Below are positions 25,999 through 33,877 of a stretch of 64,000 nucleotides of DNA, in pieces. The translations under genes were made by a program, and so were the position numbers. The notes under the pieces were generated by a model. The model was not told the DNA's origin, searched no databases, and worked only from the letters and a program-made list of their open reading frames with translations. Positions within the stretch are counted from its first letter, which is position 1. Each line of letters starts with the position of its first letter. Origin of the DNA: a virus; IMG/VR virus record IMGVR_UViG_3300009009_000011, positions 1 to 64,000 of that record; one strand, given 5' to 3'.

Positions 25999-28900
25999 TT
26001 ATTCTGTTTGACCAATACTATCATTATAGTTTTCAAAAGCCTTCTTTATCATCTTGTGATGTTCAGTTGGACTTTGTTTTGCTACTCTTACAGTATGTAA
26101 TCCTTTGCCAGAATTTATTGCATTTACGATAGCCTCTCTTAATTTAGAAGAATCATTAAATTTCTTCACTATTGATTTCAGAGATTCTTTGAAACCATGT
26201 TTATCTTTAGCATTAGCTAATTCTTCAAAAGTTTCATTCTCGTATTCTTTACGAGTTTCTCCTATTACTTCTGCTTCCTTAATATTAGCAAGTTCTTTGT
26301 CTGTGTAAACAGTTTTTACCCACTGATTTACTTCAGCTTCAGTCATGCTCATATCAGAAATTTGCTTTTTGTCACAAACCACTGACTTTACAGCTTTTAA
26401 AGCAGAAATTTCGTTTTCTTTTGCTTTATATTTAACTAATACATCTTTAACATCTTTTTCAGATTTAGCTGTTACCAAAGCATCTTTAATGATGTCTGTC
26501 AAATCCTTTGTGTCTGCAGGTGAAACAATAACCTCTTCTTTCTTTGCAGATGTTTCGGTTTTAACAGGCTTTGTAGATACAGCTAATTTGGTTTCTGAAT
26601 CTTTTGGTAAACTTTCACTGAGTGGCGTACCTCTTACTGATTTAAGATTTTCCATATATTTATCATACATGGCTTTGTTCTTAATTTTTGCAGAACTTAC
26701 ACACATCTCTCTTATCTCTTTAAGGCCTGTATCAATCTTATTGTCTCGACAATATATTCTTACTTCATTAGTAAAAGATAATAGCCCAACAGTGGAATCG
26801 CCTATTTTAGAATCTATATGTTCTTGAGCTTTCTTTTTCATTTCCACTATAGATTCAGGTGACGTATACATAGCTCTTGTAAAAGCTTCTAAGTATGAGT
26901 CAAGCATTTCCGGATGCTGTGAGTTAAACATTGGATGAAGCATTTCTGGTTCTTTTGGAAACAGTTTATCAGAAACCTTATCACTTGCCCATTTCTTTAA
27001 ATCATTTAAAGACAGTTTGTTTTCCAAAACTTGTACTTTAATCTCATTTTCGAAATGTTTATAAGATTCAATTTCAGATACTTCATATTTGTTATTAATG
27101 TCGAGTTTATCTTTTATCTCATAAATCTCTTTAATAAATGCAGTAAAACCTTCAAGATTTTTCACTTTGATTATACTGTCGACATTGTCTATTGTACCTT
27201 TTATTGGTAGGAAAGTTTTATCTTTCTTTTCCAAAAGCTTGAGATTTGTTTTAGCAAAATCTTCAGCAGATACTTTAGCTTTACGAGCTTCTATAATAAG
27301 AGGCAATAGTTTTGCTACAGGATATTCCTTTAATGTAGCAACATATGTTTCGTTGATTTCTTCAAACTTCTTTGAAATGAATTTTTGGTAATTATCCTCT
27401 GTAAGTACAAGAGTTCCTGTTTCTTCTGGATCATCAAACTCTTGTCCTTTCATTTTAAGAAGTGTTGGGTGATTTAATACATCCTCTAAAATACCATTAC
27501 TTTTTATTACAGAAAGTATAATACCTTCGAGTTTATCAACTCTCTTCTTCTTTTCTTCTGCTAAAGTTATAGCCGGATCTATTGGCTTCTCGGATGCAGT
27601 ATCTATTTGTTCTGTAGATACATTTCCAGCACCTGTCACATCCGAAGTTACATGCTCCCCCGGTACTTTACTTTGGTCACTTTCAGGTCCTTTTGAAGAT
27701 TCTACGATTACATCAATAAAATGTAGAACATGATAAGAAGTATAAAACATAGCTTTGTTTACAGGTGTTTTGTTATCACTAGCAGTTCCTAACAATATTT
27801 TATGTTTTAACTTTTTAACCATGTTGATTACAAATTCAGTTTCGAATTTATCATCTTTTGGTGCATTTTTAATAGCATCAACAACATTTTGATATTGATC
27901 CTTTTCGTTGTTTTCTTCAAAGACTATCATTTTTTCATAACACATGTGACTAAAGAAGTCTTTAGCGCTTGTAATTAGTTTGGGCCGATTTTCGATAACA
28001 TTTATAAATTCTTTGCTATCTTTATATTCATTAGCAGGGCGAGAATTAAAGAATAAATTAACTTCCTCTTTAATTTTATCCATATTTTGTGCCTTGCCTT
28101 CATCAGACCCACGTAGTTCTTTACATTTGGCTAATAAAGTATCGATGTGTTCTACTTCTTTTTGTAAGGTGCTTTCTTCATTAATATAAGCATTTGATTC
28201 ATTAGATTCTTCTAATTCATCTTCAACTTTTATTTCAGCATCTTTAACTCCAAACTTTTTAAGATTTTCTAAAGTCTTATCAACATTTTCATTTGCTACT
28301 TCAAATATAATGTTACTATATTCTTCCCTGCCTTTTTTAGTTTGTAGTTGAATATATACATCCTCTGGTACGATATCTTTAATATCACACTTTACAGATT
28401 TTAGCCATTTACAAAGGTTATCATAATACTTAGTTGGCACTGCTATTAATGTACCAGGTTCTTCATCAGAAGTCTCTTCCTGGGATGCATTTTCTGAAGC
28501 CACTGTTGTACTTGATGCAGGTTGAGCAGTCTCTTTTGCATCTGTAGTAGGGTTTGTTTCTTTACCAGGATCAGTATCTGCTTCTTTGTCTGGTTTAGCA
28601 GTTTTATTATGCTTTTTGGCAGATTTTTCCAAATCATCAATCCAGCTTTTTACCCTTGCTTCGTGCCATTTTTCAGGTTTTTGTTTTTCCTTAACAGGTA
28701 TATATTTAGCATTTAATAAATAACCTTTTGCTAAATTCAAAGCTTCTTCTTTTTTACCAGCTAAAATTAATTCTTTACACTTTTCAGCTAAAGCATTTTG
28801 CTTAATTGTATCCGGTATCATTTGAATAACTTTTGCTTCTTTTTCCTGTTTTTCAGCAGCCTCTACTAAATAAACAAAATTAGTATTATAATATTTATTA

Positions 28901-29460
28901 GCTTCGGCTTCTGTAGAAATTTCTACAGTTTTGTTATCCCCTAAATCTACAATTGTTTCAATTAATAGATTTATAATTTCTGAATGGATGGTTTCTTTAG
29001 TCTTATGACTTGCAATTGCATCTTTGACAAGATTCTCTAATGTCTTGAAACCCCATCTTTTCTTTTCAGTCTGAGGGCCGAATGGTAAATCTTTATTTTC
29101 ATCTTTTCCACCACTAACCGTAGGAAAGTTTTTATCAAAGAATTTCCTATTTACTCCTAGAGTTTCTGCATCTGATACTACACTATTTAATTCTGATACT
29201 TTGAAAAAGTCAAGAGTAAATTGTGTTCTTGCTAATAATATAGACTCCAGTCTAATTATTTCGAAATTTACAAGGTCTCTCTGAGCTATTTCATCAGGAT
29301 TAATAAGTGTAATTTTACGTCTTGTCCAGTAATCTAGAGCATCTGTAATGTCTTTTGTACTGTTGTACAAGAATGCTCTCAATGAATTAACATCATACTT
29401 TTTAATAGTATCATATATATCATTGTACTGATTTTGTGTTGCTTGATTATTTTTACTCAT
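25999..29460 (-). CDS. very large acidic/charged protein of unknown function
   Basis: 1153 aa, Lys/Glu-rich and mainly helical. A low-complexity linker rich in Thr, Ala, Glu and Ser lies at about residues 275-345, and similar linkers follow. No transmembrane segment, no catalytic motif. Repeated-looking helical blocks (ELAN, DLKKWAS, KDVLVKYK) suggest a multi-domain scaffold. It starts the unit that ends with the ANL enzyme. Its promoter region has a CGTATAA -10-like box but no matching TGTAAC. Confidence 0.65.
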   Translation of the reverse strand: MSKNNQATQNQYNDIYDTIKKYDVNSLRAFLYNSTKDITDALDYWTRRKITLINPDEIAQRDLVNFEIIRLESILLARTQFTLDFFKVSELNSVVSDAETLGVNRKFFDKNFPTVSGGKDENKDLPFGPQTEKKRWGFKTLENLVKDAIASHKTKETIHSEIINLLIETIVDLGDNKTVEISTEAEANKYYNTNFVYLVEAAEKQEKEAKVIQMIPDTIKQNALAEKCKELILAGKKEEALNLAKGYLLNAKYIPVKEKQKPEKWHEARVKSWIDDLEKSAKKHNKTAKPDKEADTDPGKETNPTTDAKETAQPASSTTVASENASQEETSDEEPGTLIAVPTKYYDNLCKWLKSVKCDIKDIVPEDVYIQLQTKKGREEYSNIIFEVANENVDKTLENLKKFGVKDAEIKVEDELEESNESNAYINEESTLQKEVEHIDTLLAKCKELRGSDEGKAQNMDKIKEEVNLFFNSRPANEYKDSKEFINVIENRPKLITSAKDFFSHMCYEKMIVFEENNEKDQYQNVVDAIKNAPKDDKFETEFVINMVKKLKHKILLGTASDNKTPVNKAMFYTSYHVLHFIDVIVESSKGPESDQSKVPGEHVTSDVTGAGNVSTEQIDTASEKPIDPAITLAEEKKKRVDKLEGIILSVIKSNGILEDVLNHPTLLKMKGQEFDDPEETGTLVLTEDNYQKFISKKFEEINETYVATLKEYPVAKLLPLIIEARKAKVSAEDFAKTNLKLLEKKDKTFLPIKGTIDNVDSIIKVKNLEGFTAFIKEIYEIKDKLDINNKYEVSEIESYKHFENEIKVQVLENKLSLNDLKKWASDKVSDKLFPKEPEMLHPMFNSQHPEMLDSYLEAFTRAMYTSPESIVEMKKKAQEHIDSKIGDSTVGLLSFTNEVRIYCRDNKIDTGLKEIREMCVSSAKIKNKAMYDKYMENLKSVRGTPLSESLPKDSETKLAVSTKPVKTETSAKKEEVIVSPADTKDLTDIIKDALVTAKSEKDVKDVLVKYKAKENEISALKAVKSVVCDKKQISDMSMTEAEVNQWVKTVYTDKELANIKEAEVIGETRKEYENETFEELANAKDKHGFKESLKSIVKKFNDSSKLREAIVNAINSGKGLHTVRVAKQSPTEHHKMIKKAFENYNDSIGQTE

Positions 29461-29509
29461 ATTTGATTTATTTATACGTTGATTACAGAATAACTATTTG
29501 TACAGTATA

Positions 29510-29785
29510 TTAGTCGTTATCTTCAATTTCTTCTAAGAGATTGAGTTCTGCAACTGTTGTAGAAAATAAATCATCTTCTTCCAGTTCCATATATACTTCA
29601 GCACATGTGCGTAACATGTTTTTACGAAGCTTAATAACAGCTTTAGTGGCTTCTTTATCCCCACGTTTAGCTCTTTTTATAGCTTTTTGTAATGCACTTA
29701 AAACGCCTTCTTTATTGGCATCTACTTTTTTAACGACGAGTTTTTTTAATAAATCGTCCCTGTCAGTGAATGTAATTTTACTCAT
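29510..29785 (-). CDS. small hypothetical protein
   Basis: 91 aa. Basic first half (ALQKAIKRAKRGDKEATKAV), acidic C-terminus (EELEEDDLFSTT...EEIEDND). No family recognised. Lies 5 nt downstream of the 169-aa gene. Confidence 0.6.
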   Translation of the reverse strand: MSKITFTDRDDLLKKLVVKKVDANKEGVLSALQKAIKRAKRGDKEATKAVIKLRKNMLRTCAEVYMELEEDDLFSTTVAELNLLEEIEDND

Positions 29786-29790
29786 TGTGA

Positions 29791-30300
29791 TTAATTTTTT
29801 ATGATTTTAAAACCTATTGATTCTAGTTTGTGTAAAAAAGATGCCCCATATCTGGAACGTCTAAATATTGCAATATATTGTCGTGATTCTTTTTCATTTT
29901 CACTTAACATCGCATAACCACGATTAGTGATCCTGAATTCAAAAAGGTTATGTATATCGTCTGGTTTTATAAACCTATAACAAGAGTGTGATAATGGATA
30001 AGATTTACCCATTATAGGAAACAACACATGTAAAGTATTTACACTACTAATGTGACAATGTTTATAACTCTTATTATCTAGTTTAACATCTAACCATTTT
30101 TCTTTACCTGGCATCCATATAGAACCATAAAATTTAACAATACGCCCCATATCACCATCATGTGTTATTATAGGGTGACCATCTTCTAATGTGGTTTCTA
30201 CAGCAGATTTTTTTATTAACAAGCCATAATAAAGATTTTCAACCTTTGGTTTTGAAAATTTTGATTTCAGCCAATTTTTAGTAAATTTGAATTTACTCAT
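29791..30300 (-). CDS. hypothetical protein
   Basis: 169 aa, basic, beta-rich with several Lys/Trp/Tyr positions. No motif recognised. Its start overlaps the stop of a 55-aa ORF (ATGAGTAA), showing coupling with the sigma-factor cluster. Confidence 0.6.
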   Translation of the reverse strand: MSKFKFTKNWLKSKFSKPKVENLYYGLLIKKSAVETTLEDGHPIITHDGDMGRIVKFYGSIWMPGKEKWLDVKLDNKSYKHCHISSVNTLHVLFPIMGKSYPLSHSCYRFIKPDDIHNLFEFRITNRGYAMLSENEKESRQYIAIFRRSRYGASFLHKLESIGFKIIKN

Positions 30301-30460
30301 TTTTCCTTTGTGTTAAACAATGAAATTTTATTCTTTGTAATGGGGTAGTTTCAATAAAAATGTATTCATAACCATCATTACTACGACGGCAGAAAAATAT
30401 ACCAGGTTTATTGCCTGCTTCTTTTTCAACAGATTCAATTTGTTTATCTATTCTGTTCAT
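30293..30460 (-). CDS. small hypothetical protein (55 aa)
   Basis: Found by eye: MNRIDKQIESVEKEAG..., basic with two Cys. It overlaps the next gene by 8 nt and the upstream membrane-protein gene by 4 nt, filling what would otherwise be a gap. Function unknown. Confidence 0.6.
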   Translation of the reverse strand: MNRIDKQIESVEKEAGNKPGIFFCRRSNDGYEYIFIETTPLQRIKFHCLTQRKNE

Positions 30461-30672
30461 GTAGATATTATATATGTTGCGACAAAACTAACTATAAAAC
30501 ACAACAAACTTACCATGGCTATAAGTATGCAAAAGTCTGTTACTTTTTTTATAGCATGTATATAATTTGCTGATATTAGTCTATTTTCTATAATACTTGA
30601 ATAATGTAATCTAAGTATAGTAAAAAGCATAACAAATACTATTGTTACAATAAGTGATATTAATATAGTCAT
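30457..30672 (-). CDS. small membrane protein with two TM helices
   Basis: 71 aa: TM1 at about residues 1-20 (LISLIVTIVFVMLFTIL), short loop, TM2 at about 47-69 (ILIAMVSLLCFIVSFVATYI). It lies 2 nt after the ECF sigma gene. In bacteria a small membrane protein cotranscribed with an ECF sigma factor is often its anti-sigma; the cytoplasmic domain here is too short for a classical one, so this is only a suggestion. Confidence 0.65.
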   Translation of the reverse strand: MTILISLIVTIVFVMLFTILRLHYSSIIENRLISANYIHAIKKVTDFCILIAMVSLLCFIVSFVATYIIST

Positions 30673-30674
30673 GA

Positions 30675-31229
30675 TTATTTTTGTTGATTTATTATTAGTT
30701 TAGCTAATACTAATTTTGCCCTATGTATATAGGCCTTAACAGTACCTATAGGCATGTTTAGTTTATTAGCAATTTCCTCATAACTCATATCCTCAAAGTA
30801 TCGTTTTTGTATTACATTACGATATATTGGTTTAAGTTTATTTACAGCATCTTTTAAAGTTACATAATTCTGCATTTTAATGATGTTATCATCTGTGGTA
30901 GCATCATCTACAATTTGATTATGATCTTCATGTTGATGTTGTAAATCAGGCTGTACTTTACATTTTCTTAAGTAGTCAATGGCTGTGTTAGTAGCTATCC
31001 TATATAACCATGTACTAAATTTACATTTGTCATTATACATATTTAAATTTAAATATGCTTTAACAAATGTTTCATTAGTTAAATCTCTTGCTGTTTCTTT
31101 ATTATTAACTATCTTTAAGATATGAAAGTATATTATGTCTTCCCACTCTTCAAGTATCCAACGAAATTGTTGTTTGTCTCCATTTAATATTAATTTAATT
31201 AGAGACATATCAATTACACGTTTAGGCAT
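30675..31229 (-). CDS. ECF-type RNA polymerase sigma factor
   Basis: 184 aa. Region 2 is complete: FRWILEEWEDIIYFHILKIV, then DLTNETFVKAYLNL, then KFSTWLYRIATNTAIDYLRK. Region 4 is LKPIYRNVIQKRYFEDMSYEEIANKLNMPIGTVKAYIHRAK, a typical HTH. No region 1 or 3, so it is an ECF (group 4) factor. It would redirect the host polymerase to phage promoters; four ECF-type promoters in this window are candidates. The gene overlaps the Cys-rich gene upstream by 8 nt. Confidence 0.9.
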   Translation of the reverse strand: MPKRVIDMSLIKLILNGDKQQFRWILEEWEDIIYFHILKIVNNKETARDLTNETFVKAYLNLNMYNDKCKFSTWLYRIATNTAIDYLRKCKVQPDLQHQHEDHNQIVDDATTDDNIIKMQNYVTLKDAVNKLKPIYRNVIQKRYFEDMSYEEIANKLNMPIGTVKAYIHRAKLVLAKLIINQQK

Positions 31230-31467
31230 ATATTAAATCTATTATTTTATCTACTAAAATATTTGGTAAATATTTTTTTAATAGCTTTAATGTTGCAGCT
31301 CTGTTAAGTGTTGGAGCATCATCTAATGGACAATCATATGGAAATTTATTAGTATTATCACAATTACCATTAAAGTTTTTGGAATGAATACATTTGAAAT
31401 ACTCACTAGTTGGTGGCACATCTTCTCTACGATATGCACACGCTGCTGGACTTAATATTGTTTTCAT
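31222..31467 (-). CDS. small Cys-rich protein
   Basis: 81 aa with Cys at CAYRRED, FKCIHSKNF, GNCDN and YDCPLDDAP. The pattern FxYDCPLDDA is shared with the next gene (FSCPLQDG), so the two are related. Probably metal-binding. It overlaps the sigma gene by 8 nt. Confidence 0.6.
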   Translation of the reverse strand: MKTILSPAACAYRREDVPPTSEYFKCIHSKNFNGNCDNTNKFPYDCPLDDAPTLNRAATLKLLKKYLPNILVDKIIDLIYA

Positions 31468-31469
31468 AA

Positions 31470-31784
31470 TTATTTAGTTTTAAAATAACCACATGTTACA
31501 CCTATGCAATCTAATGGAGCATCTGGTTCATTACAACTATAAATACCTTTTTTATCATAATATCTACAATCCTTACGATTACGTCTTTTTGGTATTGTTA
31601 CAGTCATTTCACCATCTCTCCAACGATTACGTCTTGTTCTTATTATACCATCTTGTAATGGGCAACTAAAGGGAAAAGCATCATAATGACAAGATATCCT
31701 TAAACCTTCAGGATGTGTACAGTTGCAGCCAACATGAACTAGTACTTTATAACCACATTCTCTTGTATTATTAATTAGTTTCAT
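31470..31784 (-). CDS. Cys-rich protein, paralogue of the preceding one
   Basis: 104 aa with nine Cys in CGYK, GCNCTH, SCHYDAFPFSCPLQDG, DCRYYD, SCNEPDAPLDCIGVTCGYF. The FPFSCPLQDG segment resembles the neighbour's FPYDCPLDDA. Two metal-binding modules are likely. Function unknown. Confidence 0.6.
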   Translation of the reverse strand: MKLINNTRECGYKVLVHVGCNCTHPEGLRISCHYDAFPFSCPLQDGIIRTRRNRWRDGEMTVTIPKRRNRKDCRYYDKKGIYSCNEPDAPLDCIGVTCGYFKTK

Positions 31785-32164
31785 AGTATTAGTTTTAGTG
31801 CTTCAATTAAACCTTGTTCAAGTGCTTCTTCATATGTATTATATCTAAGTGACTTAATATTACGAATATATTTACTTGTTTTATAAGTATTATCTACAAT
31901 ATCACAAGCAAAAGTTTTGTCTGAATAAGGATGAAGGAACATATGAATGTCATGTATTTCTCTTAACCATTTCTGAAGTAGAGATTGAGTAGGTGCTTCA
32001 TAAACAAACCTCTGCACGAAATTATTTGTGTGTAGAGTTATTTCATTATTCAATATATGAATGTCTGATAAATGATTATTTCTATAATCACATATACTTC
32101 CATTTACAAACCCCTTTTCTTTAGCTAATTTAGCTGTCTCAAATGAGATTAATTGATCTGTCAT
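31781..32164 (-). CDS. hypothetical protein
   Basis: 127 aa, mixed alpha/beta, no motif recognised. It overlaps both neighbours by 4 nt (ATGA-type coupling), as in the rest of this packed unit. Confidence 0.6.
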   Translation of the reverse strand: MTDQLISFETAKLAKEKGFVNGSICDYRNNHLSDIHILNNEITLHTNNFVQRFVYEAPTQSLLQKWLREIHDIHMFLHPYSDKTFACDIVDNTYKTSKYIRNIKSLRYNTYEEALEQGLIEALKLIL

Positions 32165-32754
32165 ACGCCATCAAATTGGGGATTAATAACTTTACAGGTA
32201 TTACAGTTCTCGGAGTTCTGATGTCCACATTCTCTACACTCAAGAGGTAATGGTTCAGGGTTAAAACATCTGGGTTCGTCAAACGGTGCACCTTTATCTT
32301 GATTTGATTTATTTGTTAATGATGTACCATCATAATCAACTACTTGTTCCCATGAACCAATTAAGCAAAAATCATCTTTAAACATTATTGCAATGTTCTC
32401 AGAATGTGCTTGTATAGATTCAAGTATATAGACAGCTTTATTATCAAGTATTTTATATATACTTAATATATTTTCAAGCTCCTTAAAGAATTTTCTAGGT
32501 ATACATATAAGACTACTTATATGTTCGTCTTTATCATATATACCTTTTATCCTAGCAGTATGATATGGGAAATACCCAATTATCATAACACCTAATTGAA
32601 ATGCTGATTTATTACACTTAATAAAATTAAGCTTATTATACCACGATTCTTTGAATATCATGTATTTGATTGTTAATTGATTTAAAAAGAAAAAAGTATA
32701 TCTAGTATTATTTATATTATGGGCTATAGCTTTAGGCTTAACTTGAATAGGCAC
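32161..32754 (-). CDS. hypothetical protein with C-terminal Cys cluster
   Basis: 197 aa. The last 35 residues carry CFNPEPLPLECRECGHQNSENCNTCKV, two CxxC pairs typical of a zinc ribbon. The rest is alpha/beta with no motif. First gene of the sigma-factor unit, with a palindrome about 50 nt upstream. Confidence 0.6.
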   Translation of the reverse strand: MPIQVKPKAIAHNINNTRYTFFFLNQLTIKYMIFKESWYNKLNFIKCNKSAFQLGVMIIGYFPYHTARIKGIYDKDEHISSLICIPRKFFKELENILSIYKILDNKAVYILESIQAHSENIAIMFKDDFCLIGSWEQVVDYDGTSLTNKSNQDKGAPFDEPRCFNPEPLPLECRECGHQNSENCNTCKVINPQFDGV

Positions 32755-32803
32755 TATAGGCAGCTCATATTTATAATACAGGAATTGATATAATCGTATA
32801 TAT

Positions 32804-32819
32804 TATGTAATATTACATA
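32804..32819. promoter_or_regulatory. 16-bp perfect palindrome upstream of the sigma-factor unit
   Basis: TATGTAATATTACATA reads the same on both strands and lies 50 nt upstream of the first gene of the unit. It is a candidate operator for a dimeric regulator; the AT-rich background makes chance palindromes more likely. Confidence 0.4.
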
Positions 32820-32863
32820 CTATAATGATATATATGCAAAACCTTTGTCAATATACTTTTTAG

Positions 32864-32949
32864 TCCCCATAGTAAGACTTGAACTTACACATCCATTACT
32901 GAATAAGGGATTTTAAGTCCCTCTTGTCTACCAATTCCAACATATGGGG
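32864..32949 (-). tRNA. tRNA-Leu (anticodon UAA)
   Basis: Acceptor stem CCCCATA / TATGGGG, T8-G9, D arm TTGG...CAA, anticodon stem AGGGA / TCCCT with loop CTTAAAA (anticodon TAA), a long type II variable arm and a T arm GTAAG-TTCAAGT-CTTAC, discriminator A. The 3' CCA is not encoded (CTA follows). It decodes UUA, the leading leucine codon of this AT-rich genome. Confidence 0.93.
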
Positions 32950-32959
32950 ATTTTATAAC

Positions 32960-32983
32960 TAGGGTGACATTACTATCACCCTA
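32960..32983. other. 8-bp hairpin next to the tRNA
   Basis: Perfect stem TAGGGTGA / TCACCCTA with loop CATTACTA, 10 nt upstream of the tRNA 5' end. It may separate the tRNA from the structured RNAs beyond it or be a processing signal. Confidence 0.5.
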
Positions 32984-33037
32984 ATCATAATTTCGGCTTT
33001 ACCTTACAAAGTGTCCCATTTGGTTTGCTGTACAACT

Positions 33038-33093
33038 CAAGCTTTCAAATATTACAAATGTTAATAACTTTAGGGATGTAATATAAAAGCTTG
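33038..33093. ncRNA. structured RNA candidate 1 of the tRNA-linked cluster
   Basis: Outer stem CAAGCTTT / AAAGCTTG (8 bp) encloses a second perfect stem ATATTACA / TGTAATAT (8 bp). No ORF. Strand not resolved. Confidence 0.5.
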
Positions 33094-33100
33094 TTTGAGG

Positions 33101-33172
33101 TAGGGCAAGGCTAAACAACAGTTTAGTTTCAGAGTATATGTCACAATGAGTGAGAGGTCTGAACTTGCCCTA
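33101..33172. ncRNA. structured RNA candidate 2: three-way junction
   Basis: P1 TAGGGCAAG / CTTGCCCTA (33101-33109 with 33164-33172), P2 CTAAAC-AACA-GTTTAG (33111-33126), P3 TTCAGA / TCTGAA (33128-33163) with an inner TCAC-AATGA-GTGA hairpin. All are perfect, with linkers of 1, 1 and 0 nt: a compact three-way junction of 72 nt. No hammerhead core is present. A G.T extension of P1 slightly favours the plus strand. Confidence 0.6.
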
Positions 33173-33176
33173 TAGG

Positions 33177-33277
33177 ATAACAAGGGTGTACAGATAATCT
33201 GTAATATTATCTAATTGATATTCAATTATTAATGATAATACCTACGGACTCGGTCCGCTTTACACTACCCTTGTTAT
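33177..33277. ncRNA. structured RNA candidate 3: four-helix junction
   Basis: P1 ATAACAAGGGT / ACCCTTGTTAT (11 bp). Inside lie TACAGA-TAA-TCTGTA, TATTATC / GATAATA topped by TAATTG-ATATT-CAATTA, and CGGAC-TCG-GTCCG. All arms are perfect. The plan resembles a cloverleaf but P1 is 11 bp and there is no tRNA loop signature. Strand not resolved. Confidence 0.6.
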
Positions 33278-33402
33278 AGGAGTACACCATTAGTTATATG
33301 AGTTTGTTACCAATATTGTCAGTATGTAAATGGAATTACCCTAATTACAGAAATCAATTACAATAGTCAGGTGATGCTGTCACCCTTTGGTATCATATAA
33401 TA
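33278..33402. other. spacer with one hairpin
   Basis: No gene. A GGTGA / TCACC hairpin near 33371-33385 precedes the stop of the 100-aa gene by about 17 nt and may serve as its terminator. Confidence 0.4.
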
Positions 33403-33705
33403 TTACCTTTTTACTAATGATGTACAAGGTCTTTTTAACACTTGGTTAATATAACCAGATGAATCTAAACATCCAATAATTTTAGATGAGTATATTTTTT
33501 TAGCAAAACGTCTATTCTGGTTCCATAATGTAATATTCCCAGAGCGTTTCATTTTATTTTTTAACTCTTTTAGCATATTTAATTCTTCCGAGTTTAATAT
33601 TACTTCTGGAAGATTTATCCTTGATGTTAATCGAGTCTGTGTTTGGTGTTCTACAACTTTTAATTTTAGTCGTAATGTTTTGTTTTGTGGTTGCATACCA
33701 ATCAA
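33403..33705 (-). CDS. small basic hypothetical protein
   Basis: 100 aa, Lys/Arg-rich, no Cys cluster. It overlaps the membrane-protein ORF 33554-33877 by 152 nt in another frame. Either the overlap is real or the true start is later: an internal Met (MLKELKNKMKRSG) would nearly remove it. Low certainty on the start. Confidence 0.4.
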   Translation of the reverse strand: MIGMQPQNKTLRLKLKVVEHQTQTRLTSRINLPEVILNSEELNMLKELKNKMKRSGNITLWNQNRRFAKKIYSSKIIGCLDSSGYINQVLKRPCTSLVKR

Positions 33706-33877
33706 GTGTTGAGGTTAAACATAGAACTAAATAAAATAATGGCCACATTGCACTAAATACCATCATAATTGGTATTGGTAAGTCTTCATGTTGTACAGCA
33801 ATATATACCATTGTTATAACTATTATACTTATGTATAATAGTGTAAATACTGTTGGCCAATTAAATGGATGTATCAT
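33554..33877 (-). CDS. small membrane protein
   Basis: 107 aa. Two hydrophobic segments (VFTLLYISIIVITMVYIAV; IPIMMVFSAMWPLFYLVLCL) and a basic C-terminal tail. No holin family recognised. It overlaps the 75-aa gene by 4 nt and so belongs to the packed minus-strand unit. Confidence 0.55.
   Translation of the reverse strand: MIHPFNWPTVFTLLYISIIVITMVYIAVQHEDLPIPIMMVFSAMWPLFYLVLCLTSTLDWYATTKQNITTKIKSCRTPNTDSINIKDKSSRSNIKLGRIKYAKRVKK

Noticed and set aside
29461-29500. fifth ECF-type promoter before the 1153-aa gene
   Set aside because: A CGTATAA -10-like box is present on minus, but no TGTAAC lies at the required spacing.
33101-33172. hammerhead ribozyme
   Set aside because: The three-way shape fits, but the CUGAUGA and GAAA core elements are missing on both strands.
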